Shown here: positions 8,240 through 16,408 of the stretch, one piece after another
Position numbering within the stretch: position 1 is the first letter of the stretch
How the letters are laid out: every line of letters begins with the position of its first letter
Assembly (NCBI GenBank): GCA_030653365.1
Contig: JAURZL010000019.1
Coordinates: 1 to 64,000 of the forward strand
DNA length: 64,000 bases
Source: Anaerolineaceae bacterium
GTDB lineage: Bacteria > Chloroflexota > Anaerolineae > Anaerolineales > Anaerolineaceae
Reading direction: 5' to 3'
Notes under the pieces: model-generated
What the model was told of the DNA's origin: nothing
Seen by the model: the letters and a program-made list of their open reading frames with translations, nothing else
The model's database searches: none
Made by a program: the position numbers and the translations under genes

Positions 8240-9826
8240 TTAATGGAGCACTACAGGTTTTTGTGTTCGCCAGGGTTCATCCTGTGTGCCAATTTCAAAA
8301 GCTCGGCCGATGCTCAGTAGTACATCTTCTGTAAAATCAGCACCCAATAATTGCACGCCAATGGGGAGACCATCGGTTGCAATACCAGCAGGCAATGAGA
8401 TGCCTGGAATGCCGGCATGATTGGCGGTCACGGTGAACTGATCAGCATATTGCATCAGCACGGAATCGCCGTATACATCACCGATGGGAAAAGCGGTGGT
8501 GGGTGTCGTGGGGGTCAGAAGAGCATCCAGCTGGTATTTTCCCTGGTGATCGAAGATCTGGTCAAAATCACGGCGTAACATGGCGCGTACTTTAAGGGCG
8601 CGGTTGTAATATTGCTCCGAATATTGGGCAGCACTTACGTACATGCCCATCAGGATGCGCAATTTGGGTTGCAGACCAAAGGCTTCGTTGCGGGACTTGC
8701 GGTACATAACACGCAGATCATCTTCTGCGCTGGGGGTGCGGTAGCCATATTTGACCCCATCATAGCGATGTAGGTTGGAAGCAGCTTCCACGCGGCTGAT
8801 GACGAAAAATGCAGGGATGCCATAACGGGTGTTGGGCATAGGAACATCTTCGATGATTTCTGCACCCAGGCTGCGTAAGACTTCTGCAGCATGATAGACA
8901 GCAGCTCGGATTTCGTCCTGAACAGGTTTCTGATGGATTTCACCACTCTCGGCATCCATATAACTTATCTGGAAGTAATCGGGGGATAAACCGATGCGCT
9001 TACCTTTTACACCTTGCTCGAGGACTGCCAGGTAATCCGGTATTGGTATGTTGGCGGCGGTACTATCCCGAGAATCAGGTCCAGCGATGGCTTGCAGCAT
9101 TAACGCAGCATCGGTGACATTGCGGGCGATTGGTCCCGGGCAATCAAGTGAGGAAGCAAAGGCGATGATGCCATAGCGGGAGACACGTCCATAAGTAGGT
9201 TTTACCCCGACCACGCCACAGAATGCAGCAGGTTGGCGAATGGAACCAGCGGTGTCTGTCCCAAGGGATAAGGGCACTTCCCCAGCAGCAACCGATACGC
9301 TGCTCCCACCGGAAGAACCGCCTGGCACCCTGCTGGTATCCCAGGGATTACGCGGGCAGGGCTGGAAAGCGGTTGATTCGTTCGAGGAACCATAGGTAAA
9401 CTCGTCCAGATTGACTTTGCCCAGCATGATAGCTCCCTGATCCTGCATGTGCTGTACAGTTGTTGAGGTATAGGGCGCTTTGAAATTGGCTAAAATTTTG
9501 GAGGCAGCTGTCGTATAGGTATCTTTGACACAGAAAACATCCTTCACAGAGAATGGAATTCCAGCCAGTAAACCGACCGACTCACCTTTCATGCGTTGTT
9601 GGTCAATGGTCTTTGCCTGAGCCAGCGCCTGTTCAGCCGAAACAGAGATAAAGGCATGCACGCGCTGTCTGTCCTGATCGTTCTCATCGCCGGATTCCAG
9701 GCTGCCAGGACGTCCGTCCACGGCAGCTATGCGCTGCAGGCTGCTTTCAACGATTTCATATGCAGAAGTTTGATTGGTACGCAATAAATCCAATAATTGG
9801 TGGGCTGAATGATCACATAGTTCCAT
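8240..9826 (-). CDS. gatA: Aspartyl/glutamyl-tRNA amidotransferase subunit A
   Basis: GatA is the amidase-signature glutaminase that releases ammonia for GatB. The catalytic triad is visible: Lys95 in PFSVKDVF, the cis-Ser at about 171 in PGGSSGGSS, and Ser195 in GTDTAGSIRQPA. At 528 residues it is longer than many GatA (about 485), partly from a polar insertion near residues 38-55 (DGRPGSLESGDENDQDRQ). It lies three bases after gatC and upstream of gatB. Presence of GatCAB implies that Gln-tRNA and/or Asn-tRNA is made by the indirect route. Confidence 0.97.
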   Translation of the reverse strand: MELCDHSAHQLLDLLRTNQTSAYEIVESSLQRIAAVDGRPGSLESGDENDQDRQRVHAFISVSAEQALAQAKTIDQQRMKGESVGLLAGIPFSVKDVFCVKDTYTTAASKILANFKAPYTSTTVQHMQDQGAIMLGKVNLDEFTYGSSNESTAFQPCPRNPWDTSRVPGGSSGGSSVSVAAGEVPLSLGTDTAGSIRQPAAFCGVVGVKPTYGRVSRYGIIAFASSLDCPGPIARNVTDAALMLQAIAGPDSRDSTAANIPIPDYLAVLEQGVKGKRIGLSPDYFQISYMDAESGEIHQKPVQDEIRAAVYHAAEVLRSLGAEIIEDVPMPNTRYGIPAFFVISRVEAASNLHRYDGVKYGYRTPSAEDDLRVMYRKSRNEAFGLQPKLRILMGMYVSAAQYSEQYYNRALKVRAMLRRDFDQIFDHQGKYQLDALLTPTTPTTAFPIGDVYGDSVLMQYADQFTVTANHAGIPGISLPAGIATDGLPIGVQLLGADFTEDVLLSIGRAFEIGTQDEPWRTQKPVVLH

Positions 9827-9829
9827 AGC

Positions 9830-10150
9830 TTAATCCAGTTTCTCGTGGGGAATATCCGGTACGATGATGTAATGGTCATCCACCTGTGGTGCCTGCGCTA
9901 GGATATCATCCGGGTTGGGATGCGGCAGCCAGGTATCCTTGCGTAAAACGGGGCTAGTTTCAATGGTGTATGGGACGCCGTGGGGAGTGATTTTTAGATC
10001 GGCATCCAGTGGGATGGCTTCCAACTCATGGATCGCCTTCAATTGTTGATTCAATTCGCGACGTAAATAGACTGCCTGTTTTTCATCCAGTTCCAGGGCA
10101 GCCAGGGTTACAAGGTGATTGAAAATATCGATTGTAATTTCTTCTCTCAT
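9830..10150 (-). CDS. gatC: Aspartyl/glutamyl-tRNA amidotransferase subunit C
   Basis: The 106-residue protein matches GatC, the small subunit that wraps the GatA-GatB interface. It has a helical N-terminus (NHLVTLAALELDEKQAVYLRRELNQQLKAIHELEAIPL) and the extended C-terminal segment containing LRKDTWLPHPNPDDILAQAP. It is three bases upstream of gatA and 27 bases downstream of the anchored Thr/Pro-rich protein, so all four genes may share a transcript. Confidence 0.94.
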   Translation of the reverse strand: MREEITIDIFNHLVTLAALELDEKQAVYLRRELNQQLKAIHELEAIPLDADLKITPHGVPYTIETSPVLRKDTWLPHPNPDDILAQAPQVDDHYIIVPDIPHEKLD

Positions 10151-10177
10151 AGTACCTGCTTTAGATTGAAATTTTTA

Positions 10178-10660
10178 TCAACCAGTACCTTCTGCGGTTG
10201 CTTCTGTCGGGGCAGGTTCCGTCGGAGGTACAGCTGTTGTCGGTGCAATTGTAACAGTATTTGTAGGCGTAATTGTAGGGGTTGCAGAATTTGTAGGTGT
10301 GTTTGTGAAGGTGGAAGTGTTCGTTGGGGTAAGCGTATTGGTTGGCGTAGGTGTGCGGGTGGGTAAACGGAATGATGTGTTGGTAGGATAAAGCGTGGAA
10401 GATGGTCGCAAGGTGGGAGTTGACTTAAAATCCAGTGGTTGGATGGATGGCAACTGATTGGGTATATCCGTCCACGTGGGAGGTAACTGCCGGACGGTAG
10501 CGGTTTGGGTTGGCAGAACCAATCTCTCCGGCATGGGGGGTGGCGGATATGGATTAATTTCGGAATGGGGATTTATGAAAACAATCAGAAAGAACAATCC
10601 AAAAAGAATGGTGAGAAATATGAATAACCCCGTAAAAATGTTTAAGGAAATTACTTTCAT
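10178..10660 (-). CDS. Single-span anchored protein with mucin-like Thr/Pro tail
   Basis: The 160-residue product has one N-terminal membrane span (ISLNIFTGLFIFLTILFGLF) followed by about 125 residues almost entirely of Thr, Pro, Ser and Asn (runs such as TRTPTPTNTLTPTNTST). There is no folded domain and no lipobox. Such tails resemble surface linkers or O-glycosylation substrates; a membrane glycosyltransferase of the GT-C type is encoded divergently at 10762, which is suggestive but not proof. It reads into gatC with a short gap. Confidence 0.7.
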   Translation of the reverse strand: MKVISLNIFTGLFIFLTILFGLFFLIVFINPHSEINPYPPPPMPERLVLPTQTATVRQLPPTWTDIPNQLPSIQPLDFKSTPTLRPSSTLYPTNTSFRLPTRTPTPTNTLTPTNTSTFTNTPTNSATPTITPTNTVTIAPTTAVPPTEPAPTEATAEGTG

Positions 10661-10747
10661 CGTCGTTTTATTTTACGGCATTTTTCCAGAATATCCCATT
10701 TGGAATGTGTAAGGATCCTGTCAGATGGGAATGCTTGAAATGTGGAA

Positions 10748-10756
10748 TGCTATAAT
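10748..10756 (+). promoter_or_regulatory. Extended -10 promoter at the start of the glycosyltransferase gene
   Basis: TGC-TATAAT (10748-10756) ends six bases before the ATG at 10762, so transcription would begin at or next to the start codon and the mRNA would be leaderless. No good -35 is seen at the expected place. Confidence 0.55.
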
Positions 10757-10761
10757 CAAAA

Positions 10762-12984
10762 ATGATGCAAGAATCTCAGGGTCCAATAATAGTAAAACAA
10801 GAGCAAACTCCCGAAAAATTATATTTGGAAGTCGAATTACAGCCTGATAGTGATCTGGAAATTCAATGTAATTTTCTTGACCAGGATGGAAAAATCCAAT
10901 CCAAAAAAATATTGAAAGCGCGGGGAGTACATAAACCTTTACTTCGTCTGGGGAGCGCTCCCGTCAAAGTTGCATTTCTTCTGGCATTGATTCTGTATTT
11001 GGTAGTGCGGTTGGTGGGGATTGAAGATTTTCCAATCTATTTTTTTAGTGATGAGGCGATTCAGAGTGTGCATGCAGCTGATCTCATCCGTGATCAAATG
11101 GTCAGCCCGTATGGTGATTTCTTACCGACCTTTTTTATGAATGGTGAACAATACAATCTGAGCACATCAGTGTATTTCCAGGTTTTACCCGTTTTATTGT
11201 TTGGCAAACAGGTATGGGTTACACGTGGTGCTGCTGCTCTTTTGTCGCTTTTGGCAGCAGTAGGTGTGGGATTGATGATCGAAAAAGCTTTCAACCGGCG
11301 GTGGGGATGGATGGCGGTCCTTGTGCTTTCCTTAATGCCCGCCTGGTTTTTACATTCACGTACTGCATTTGAGACAGCGATGGCGGTCAGTTTTTATGCT
11401 GTTTTCGTGTGTTGTTATGCGTTATACCGCATTAAAGATCCCCGTTACCTGTATGGAGCTGCCACGTTTGCTGCCCTGGCTTTTTACAGTTATAACCCGA
11501 TGCGATTGGTAGTGTGTTTGACACTTACTGGATTCTTTCTCAGTGATCTGCGCTTTCACTGGCAACACAAGCTGACCTTCCTTAAAGCGATTGGGTTGGG
11601 GTTGATCTTTCTGTTACCGTTTTTTCGATTCTGGTTGGATCATCCCGGAGAATCGATCCGGCATCTGGAGATTTTAGGTTCGTATTGGGTGCAAAATATT
11701 CCGATAGGTGAGAAAATTGGGAATTTCGCCAGGGAATATCTCCATGGGCTGAACCCTTTATATTGGTATTTACCAAACCAACTTGATTTTGAGCGTCATC
11801 TGATGAAAGATAATGGACATTTATGGCAGCCTGGTTTCCCGTTTTTATTGATCGGGATTGCGTGGTGTATCCTGAATGTGCGGCAGTCACAGGCACGTAT
11901 GCTGTTGATACTATTACTGGCAGCCCCAAGCGGTGCTGCTCTGGTTGCATTGGGAATTACACGGTCTTTGGTGATGGTGATCCCGATTACTTTGTTAACT
12001 ATTATTGGGATAATGGTGGTCTGGGATTGGCTGGTAGAGCGAATCAGCAGTCGAAGAGCACTCCCAAGGCATTTTTCAATTTGGGTTGGGATTGGTGTCT
12101 TCGTTGTGATGGTTGTTTTTAATATTAATATGCTGGTAGATGCATTAAGAAATGGATCTACCTGGTTTTCCAATTATGGATTGTATGGGATGCAGTATGG
12201 GGCGCAACAAGTGTTTGGCAGCATTGAGGAGGAATTAAGCATCGACCCGGAAAAGAAATTTTACCTGACGTCCACCTGGGCGAATGGTGCGGATGTGCTG
12301 GCTCGCTTTTTCTTTGACGATCCCTTGCCTTTTGAAATGGGCAGCATTGATGGATTTATCAATGAATATAAGCCACTCGACCCGGAAATGGTATTTGTGA
12401 TGCTTCCGAATGAAATGGAAAATATGCTGGCGAGTCAAAAATTCACGGATATCCGCATGCAGAAAGTATTGAATTATCCGAATGGAGAACCTGGTTTTTA
12501 TTTCGTCAAAGTTGCTTATGTTGAGAATATTGAAGATTTGTTTGCGGCTGAACAAGCTGCTAGACGTTTTTTGAACAATGGAGAGGTAATGCTGATAGAT
12601 GGTGAAGTCGTTGCCGTTGAGTATTCCACCCTGGATATGGGTGAAATTCAACATATTTTTGATGGGGACAAAACAACCCTGGCACGCACCTGGGAAGCCA
12701 ACCCATTGCGGATGATTGTCCGCTTTTCAAATCCTCGTCTGGTTGAAAAGATCCTTCTGCGGGTGGGAGGAGAAGCCACATTGGTGGAAGTGGAAGGTTG
12801 GGGATCAGAACAGGAAGAACCTTTTTCATTGTCTATGCAAGTGGAGGAGGCTTCTGATCCGCGCTTTATTGAGCTGGTATTATCGCAGTCGATGAAAATT
12901 GAATGGGTTGATGTCCGCGTTAAGAATCTTAATAATGAAGAACCAGCTCATGTTCATCTCTGGGAGTTACAGTTCTATCCTTAA
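10762..12984 (+). CDS. GT-C family membrane glycosyltransferase with C-terminal carbohydrate-binding-like domain
   Basis: The 740-residue protein has a cytoplasmic N-terminal part (about 70 residues), then about ten membrane spans. The first extracytoplasmic loop carries FFSDEAIQSVHAADLI, the Asp-Glu acidic motif of the ArnT/PMT-like GT-C fold, which uses polyprenyl-phosphate sugars. After residue about 480 it is soluble, and the last 120 residues (HIFDGDKTTLARTWEANP, IVRFSNPRLVEKILLRVGG) look like an F5/8-type carbohydrate-binding sandwich. The substrate is unknown; glycosylation of surface proteins is plausible. No ribosome-binding site is visible; the promoter suggests a leaderless transcript starting at 10762 or 10765. 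Confidence 0.75.
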   Translation: MMQESQGPIIVKQEQTPEKLYLEVELQPDSDLEIQCNFLDQDGKIQSKKILKARGVHKPLLRLGSAPVKVAFLLALILYLVVRLVGIEDFPIYFFSDEAIQSVHAADLIRDQMVSPYGDFLPTFFMNGEQYNLSTSVYFQVLPVLLFGKQVWVTRGAAALLSLLAAVGVGLMIEKAFNRRWGWMAVLVLSLMPAWFLHSRTAFETAMAVSFYAVFVCCYALYRIKDPRYLYGAATFAALAFYSYNPMRLVVCLTLTGFFLSDLRFHWQHKLTFLKAIGLGLIFLLPFFRFWLDHPGESIRHLEILGSYWVQNIPIGEKIGNFAREYLHGLNPLYWYLPNQLDFERHLMKDNGHLWQPGFPFLLIGIAWCILNVRQSQARMLLILLLAAPSGAALVALGITRSLVMVIPITLLTIIGIMVVWDWLVERISSRRALPRHFSIWVGIGVFVVMVVFNINMLVDALRNGSTWFSNYGLYGMQYGAQQVFGSIEEELSIDPEKKFYLTSTWANGADVLARFFFDDPLPFEMGSIDGFINEYKPLDPEMVFVMLPNEMENMLASQKFTDIRMQKVLNYPNGEPGFYFVKVAYVENIEDLFAAEQAARRFLNNGEVMLIDGEVVAVEYSTLDMGEIQHIFDGDKTTLARTWEANPLRMIVRFSNPRLVEKILLRVGGEATLVEVEGWGSEQEEPFSLSMQVEEASDPRFIELVLSQSMKIEWVDVRVKNLNNEEPAHVHLWELQFYP

Positions 12985-13010
12985 ATTGTCATTTCATTCA
13001 TTTCAGATTT

Positions 13011-13071
13011 GGGTGTTTATGTTGGATATCACCACCAAAAACACCCACCAACCCTGGTTCATTGAGATGAA
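13011..13071 (+). repeat. Dispersed intergenic repeat, copy B
   Basis: GGGTGTTT (13011-13018) and AAACACCC form the outer arms, with TTGG/CCAA inside, followed by the shared tail ACCAACCCTGG and TTCATTGAGATGA. The arms are less perfect than in copy C at 45366-45428. Confidence 0.75.
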
Positions 13072-13159
13072 GTTTTAAATTGCCTGAATGGAAAAATTAT
13101 TGGAAAAGATGATACGGTTAGGCTTTCCGAGATAAGTTCGGGTACAATTTCAGCATAAA

Positions 13160-13591
13160 ATGAAAGACGGAAAAAAGAAACGACCATTTTTTTTGAAACT
13201 GATCGTATTTTCACAGGTCATCATCGCGGTGATGGGTTGGTTACGTGTTTACCAGAGTCTTTATCAATGGGACACACTGCTTCAGTTTGAGGTTCGACCA
13301 GGACCGTGGTATAGTCTATTGAGTGGCGGATTAATTGGAGTTTTGCTAATGATAGGTGCTGTGAGCCTGTGGCTGCGGTTAAAATGGAGCCAGAAATATG
13401 TTCAGGTCAGCCTTTTAATATTGTCATTGGGTTGGTGGCTGGATTATCTGATTTTTTCGCAAAGCAGTATTGCATTCTACAATCTTCCATTTCGGATTTT
13501 TGCAAATGGAATTTATTTGGTTTTTGTATTTGGCTATTTTCACCTGATAAAAAATAAGTTGCCAACAGGACATAAAGATGAAGAACAATAG
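13160..13591 (+). CDS. Small four-span membrane protein of unknown function
   Basis: The 143-residue product is mostly hydrophobic with four predicted spans (LIVFSQVIIAVMGWLRVYQ; LLSGGLIGVLLMIGAVSLWL; VSLLILSLGWWLDYLIF; FANGIYLVFVFGYFHLI) and short charged termini. I do not recognise a family. A TACAAT at 13143-13148 lies just upstream and leaves only a few bases of leader. The 3' end overlaps the CYTH gene by 14 bases, suggesting co-translation. Confidence 0.75.
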   Translation: MKDGKKKRPFFLKLIVFSQVIIAVMGWLRVYQSLYQWDTLLQFEVRPGPWYSLLSGGLIGVLLMIGAVSLWLRLKWSQKYVQVSLLILSLGWWLDYLIFSQSSIAFYNLPFRIFANGIYLVFVFGYFHLIKNKLPTGHKDEEQ

Positions 13592-14201
13592 TGATGTTGA
13601 AATTGAAGTGAAATTTTATGTGATCTCTTTGCAGGATATTGAGAAAAAGATTAAGGATTTAGGTGGAATTCTCGTTCAGGAACGCTGCTTCGAATCCAAT
13701 TTGCGTTTTGATACCGGTGACCAACGTCTGCGAAATTTACGACAGGTGTTACGCCTGCGTAAAGATACTCAGAATATTCTGACATTCAAAGGTGCTGCAG
13801 AGTCCGGAAAACTCGTCAGTATTCGTCAGGAGATAGAAGTGGTGGTGGATGATTTTGAGACCACGCGGATTTTGCTGGAAGGTCTGGGGTATGAAGTCAT
13901 TATGGAGTATGAAAAATTCCGTACTACCTATTCACTACTGGATACCCTGGTGGTCCTGGATGAACTGCCTTATGGTGATTTCATCGAAATCGAAGGCCCG
14001 GATGGGAAAAGCATCCAGAAAGTTGCACGCAATTTGAATCTGAACTGGAAAGCGCGGGTAATGACCAGTTACACCTATCTATTTGAAGCATTACGAAAGG
14101 TGAGACCGGAGTTGGAATGCAAGCAGCTTACTTTCAGCGCCTTAAAGGGTTTGCGCTTTACCCCGGATGAATTTGATATCAGTCCGGCAGATTTGTCTTA
14201 A
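13578..14201 (+). CDS. CYTH domain protein (CyaB/thiamine triphosphatase-like)
   Basis: The 207-residue product begins with EIEVKFYV, the ExExK signature of CYTH domains, and continues with conserved positions such as LRLRKDTQNILTFKGA, RQEIEVVVDDF, EKFRTTY and FIEIEGPD. The acidic and basic residues line a tunnel that binds triphosphates with divalent metals. CYTH enzymes include class IV adenylate cyclases and inorganic or thiamine triphosphatases; the sequence alone does not decide between them. The start overlaps the preceding membrane protein gene. Confidence 0.85.
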   Translation: MKNNSDVEIEVKFYVISLQDIEKKIKDLGGILVQERCFESNLRFDTGDQRLRNLRQVLRLRKDTQNILTFKGAAESGKLVSIRQEIEVVVDDFETTRILLEGLGYEVIMEYEKFRTTYSLLDTLVVLDELPYGDFIEIEGPDGKSIQKVARNLNLNWKARVMTSYTYLFEALRKVRPELECKQLTFSALKGLRFTPDEFDISPADLS

Positions 14202-14320
14202 TTTCATAGGAAAAACCAATAGAAATCGGTTGGAGTTGTCACCAATCCGCGTATTCATACGCACCCACGACCTGATTTGCCAGGATTAATGAGCTCCCCC
14301 TTTGATTTAAGAAAATTTAA

Positions 14321-14968
14321 TCAACCTGTTTTATGACCACATTCTGCACAGAATTTCGCACCTGGCTGTAATTTTGCACCACATTCAGTGCAATGAGCCG
14401 AGACCTTGAGCTTTGCTCCACATTCAGGGCAGAATTTCGCATTGGTTGCCATAGGCGCATTACACTCCGGGCAGGAAGCAAGTATCGTTTCCCGCCAATT
14501 TTCAGTGGCCAGTTTTTTGTCCTCCTCAGCCATGGCGGCATGTGCCCATACCTCTTCCACGGATCGTGAACTTTGAGCAGCACTCATTTCCACTCCCAGA
14601 TCCGGTGCACAATTTTTACACAAACCTTTTTTGTTATTCCAACAGCTTTTTTTGCAGACCCATTGACTGCAACGCGGGCATTGGATAAATTCAGGTCGTA
14701 GCTCATTGGCAGCTTCTAAGAATGCCTGATCATGTGCACGCTCATGACTTGCAGAGCTGATCCGTTCACTCACATCTGCTGCTCGTCCTAGAATACCTCC
14801 AAAGAGGCTATTCGCAACATCAACAACTCCTGTAACGGCACCAAGGCTGAAAGGTTTAAAATTGGTGCGAAAACCATTACCGCACCGGTCACAAAAAAAC
14901 TCAAATTGAAAACCCCGATTGGTGCTTAGATCATTGTAATTTTTGCTAAATTCAAGTGATTCTGCCAA
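14321..14968 (-). CDS. Zinc-ribbon protein
   Basis: The product (215 residues) has four or more zinc-ribbon modules: CDRCGNGF near the N-terminus, CPRCSQWVC with CKNC in the middle, and three C-terminal ribbons (CPECNAP...CPECGAK, CTECGAK...CAECGHK) of the double-zinc-ribbon type. Between them is a helical stretch (SERISSASHERAHDQAFLEAANEL). The partner and function are unknown. I prefer the TTG at 14968 because AGGAG lies eight bases upstream; an ATG at 14998 is in frame but has no site. It stands alone. Confidence 0.8.
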   Translation of the reverse strand: MAESLEFSKNYNDLSTNRGFQFEFFCDRCGNGFRTNFKPFSLGAVTGVVDVANSLFGGILGRAADVSERISSASHERAHDQAFLEAANELRPEFIQCPRCSQWVCKKSCWNNKKGLCKNCAPDLGVEMSAAQSSRSVEEVWAHAAMAEEDKKLATENWRETILASCPECNAPMATNAKFCPECGAKLKVSAHCTECGAKLQPGAKFCAECGHKTG

Positions 14969-15134
14969 TATGTATACTCCTGGGAGGTAATCTTTCATGA
15001 ATATTGTACTGCTAACAGGAAAAAATAAAAATTAAATAACCTGACAAATTTGAAAGAATCATAAAAATAAGCAGATCCAAATGTAAAGAGGGCTGCCATG
15101 TATAGAGCGTTGTATCCGAATCTCTGAAATTAGT

Positions 15135-15539
15135 TTAGAGAATTTCGTAGGATGTGCTGATTTCGGCGGTTGCCCGTACGGTAGCTGAGACCGAACAGTA
15201 TTTTTCTTCCGAGAGGTGAATTGCCTGTTCGACTGCTTTATCGGTCAGTTCAGCTCCCTGAAGTTTATAGTGAATATGAATCTTATGGAAAGTCCAGGGT
15301 GGTTCAGTGTCCTGTTCCCCGGATACCTGAATTTCCAGGCTGTTGAGTTGAAAACGTTTTTTTTCCAGAATATTGACTACATCAACAGCGGTGCATGATC
15401 CTACTGCAACCAGTAACAATTCCGAGGGTTTCATACCTACACCCTCATCAGTGGTGGATAATACAACCGAGTGTTTGGTTGAATCGATGCCAATAAAGGT
15501 CCTGCTACCAGGTTGCCATTTTATAATTACATTTGCCAT
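15135..15539 (-). CDS. OsmC family peroxiredoxin-like protein
   Basis: The 134-residue protein has the OsmC/Ohr fold pattern, with Cys in VAVGSCTAVDVV and a second Cys in EEKYCSVSATVRATAE. These two cysteines are the redox pair of the family, whose members reduce hydroperoxides or handle persulfides. Length and spacing fit the YhfA-like group. It lies ten bases after the CsoR/CstR-type regulator and is probably expressed from the same promoter at 16141-16169. The physiological substrate is not evident. Confidence 0.88.
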   Translation of the reverse strand: MANVIIKWQPGSRTFIGIDSTKHSVVLSTTDEGVGMKPSELLLVAVGSCTAVDVVNILEKKRFQLNSLEIQVSGEQDTEPPWTFHKIHIHYKLQGAELTDKAVEQAIHLSEEKYCSVSATVRATAEISTSYEIL

Positions 15540-15549
15540 TTAATCTCCG

Positions 15550-15852
15550 TTATGGGTTCTTTCCAATGATTTGAATGAGGTCTTTTAATAGAGCTTCCCG
15601 CTGCTGGTGATCTTTCTCTTCCAGATTAATAAAACAATCCGACATGTAATCCTCTATCAGCAGCAGACTGACGCCCTGAACGGCAGAACGAATTGCGCTC
15701 AACTGTTGCAGAATGTCTCTACAATTTCGTTCTTCTGTGAGCATTGATTGAACGCCACGAACCTGTCCTTCGATTCGACGAAGACGATTGATTAGCTTAT
15801 CTATAGCTTCATGATCTGTGAGTTGCATGGGATTTCGATTTCTGCCTGGCAC
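15550..15852 (-). CDS. CsoR/CstR-family repressor lacking the copper His ligand
   Basis: The 100-residue all-helical protein carries the family core INRLRRIEGQVRGVQSML, the first Cys in EERNCRDIL, and the second in LIEDYMSDC. In copper-sensing CsoR this second motif reads LxEDHxxxC, where the His is a Cu(I) ligand; here it is Tyr. The Cys/Cys pair without His is the pattern of CstR, which senses persulfides. It lies between an FmdB-like gene and osmC, with a GC-centred palindrome near the promoter that suits this family. A persulfide or other thiol signal is therefore the better guess, not copper. Confidence 0.85.
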   Translation of the reverse strand: MPGRNRNPMQLTDHEAIDKLINRLRRIEGQVRGVQSMLTEERNCRDILQQLSAIRSAVQGVSLLLIEDYMSDCFINLEEKDHQQREALLKDLIQIIGKNP

Positions 15853-15870
15853 GCAGGCGATTTAGCCACC

Positions 15871-16077
15871 TCAGCGGAAGCGGTTGGTGGGACTACTGCC
15901 ACAACCAGATGAGGTTGATGGAGAAGATGAACTGGAGCTGGCAAATAGTGAAATTTGTTTACGAGTATTGGTACCAGCGCAGGTTGGGCAATTGGGAGAT
16001 TGATTCAATTCACTAAAACGCATCATTTTCTCAAATGGTTGACCACATTCATTACAAACATACTCATATAATGGCAT
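15871..16077 (-). CDS. FmdB-type single zinc-ribbon protein
   Basis: The 68-residue protein starts MPLYEYVCNECG and has CxxC pairs at YVCNEC and PNCPTC, typical of the FmdB family putative regulatory zinc ribbon. A Ser-rich tail (SSSSSPSTSSGCG) follows. The start is set by AGAGGAG just upstream; a longer in-frame reading would begin inside the operator. It is the first gene of fmdB-csoR-osmC. The molecular role is unknown. Confidence 0.85.
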   Translation of the reverse strand: MPLYEYVCNECGQPFEKMMRFSELNQSPNCPTCAGTNTRKQISLFASSSSSSPSTSSGCGSSPTNRFR

Positions 16078-16110
16078 TCCCGCTCCTCTACAAATAGAAA
16101 CATTTTTAAC

Positions 16111-16133
16111 AATATACTCCATGGGGGTATATT
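16111..16133 (-). promoter_or_regulatory. Operator for the CsoR/CstR-type repressor
   Basis: A 23-bp near-palindrome: AATATAC at one end and GTATATT at the other, with TCC/GGG near the centre; nine of eleven base pairs match. Operators of CsoR-family repressors commonly have the form TATACC-CC...GGGGTATA. It covers the expected transcription start of the fmdB-csoR-osmC promoter, so binding would block initiation. Confidence 0.75.
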
Positions 16134-16140
16134 GGTTTGA

Positions 16141-16169
16141 ATTATACCTGTATGAAAAATTGCTGTCAA
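16141..16169 (-). promoter_or_regulatory. Promoter of fmdB-csoR-osmC
   Basis: On the minus strand TTGACA (16164-16169) and TATAAT (16141-16146) are separated by exactly 17 bases. Both hexamers are consensus. The operator at 16111-16133 follows directly. Confidence 0.88.
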
Positions 16170-16254
16170 GTCAGATTTTGGTCGTCATCTTTTTCCTGGA
16201 AACAAAAACTTTTTCCCAACCAAATGACCAGGGGATATTCATCCTGTGGGAGTA

Positions 16255-16283
16255 TTGACAAATGTCATAGAAAATGATTGAAT
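16255..16283 (+). promoter_or_regulatory. Probable promoter of the first peptide ABC operon
   Basis: TTGACA (16255-16260) and TTGAAT (16278-16283) are separated by 17 bases. The -35 is consensus and the -10 matches four of six positions. It leaves a leader of about 120 bases before the start at 16409. Confidence 0.55.
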
Positions 16284-16408
16284 CTATTAACCAATTTTTC
16301 CTGGTGAAAATATTAATTTAATAGGAGGTGCAGTTTATCCCAACAAATACCTTTGTTAATTTCCAAAATACCAAATTAAAATCAAATTACCAAATTAGGA
16401 GGAAGAAG

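Noticed and set aside
14228-14290. Possible further copy of the dispersed repeat
   Set aside because: Only CACCCAC and ACCTG-like pieces match the tail and the palindromic arms are absent; too weak to count.
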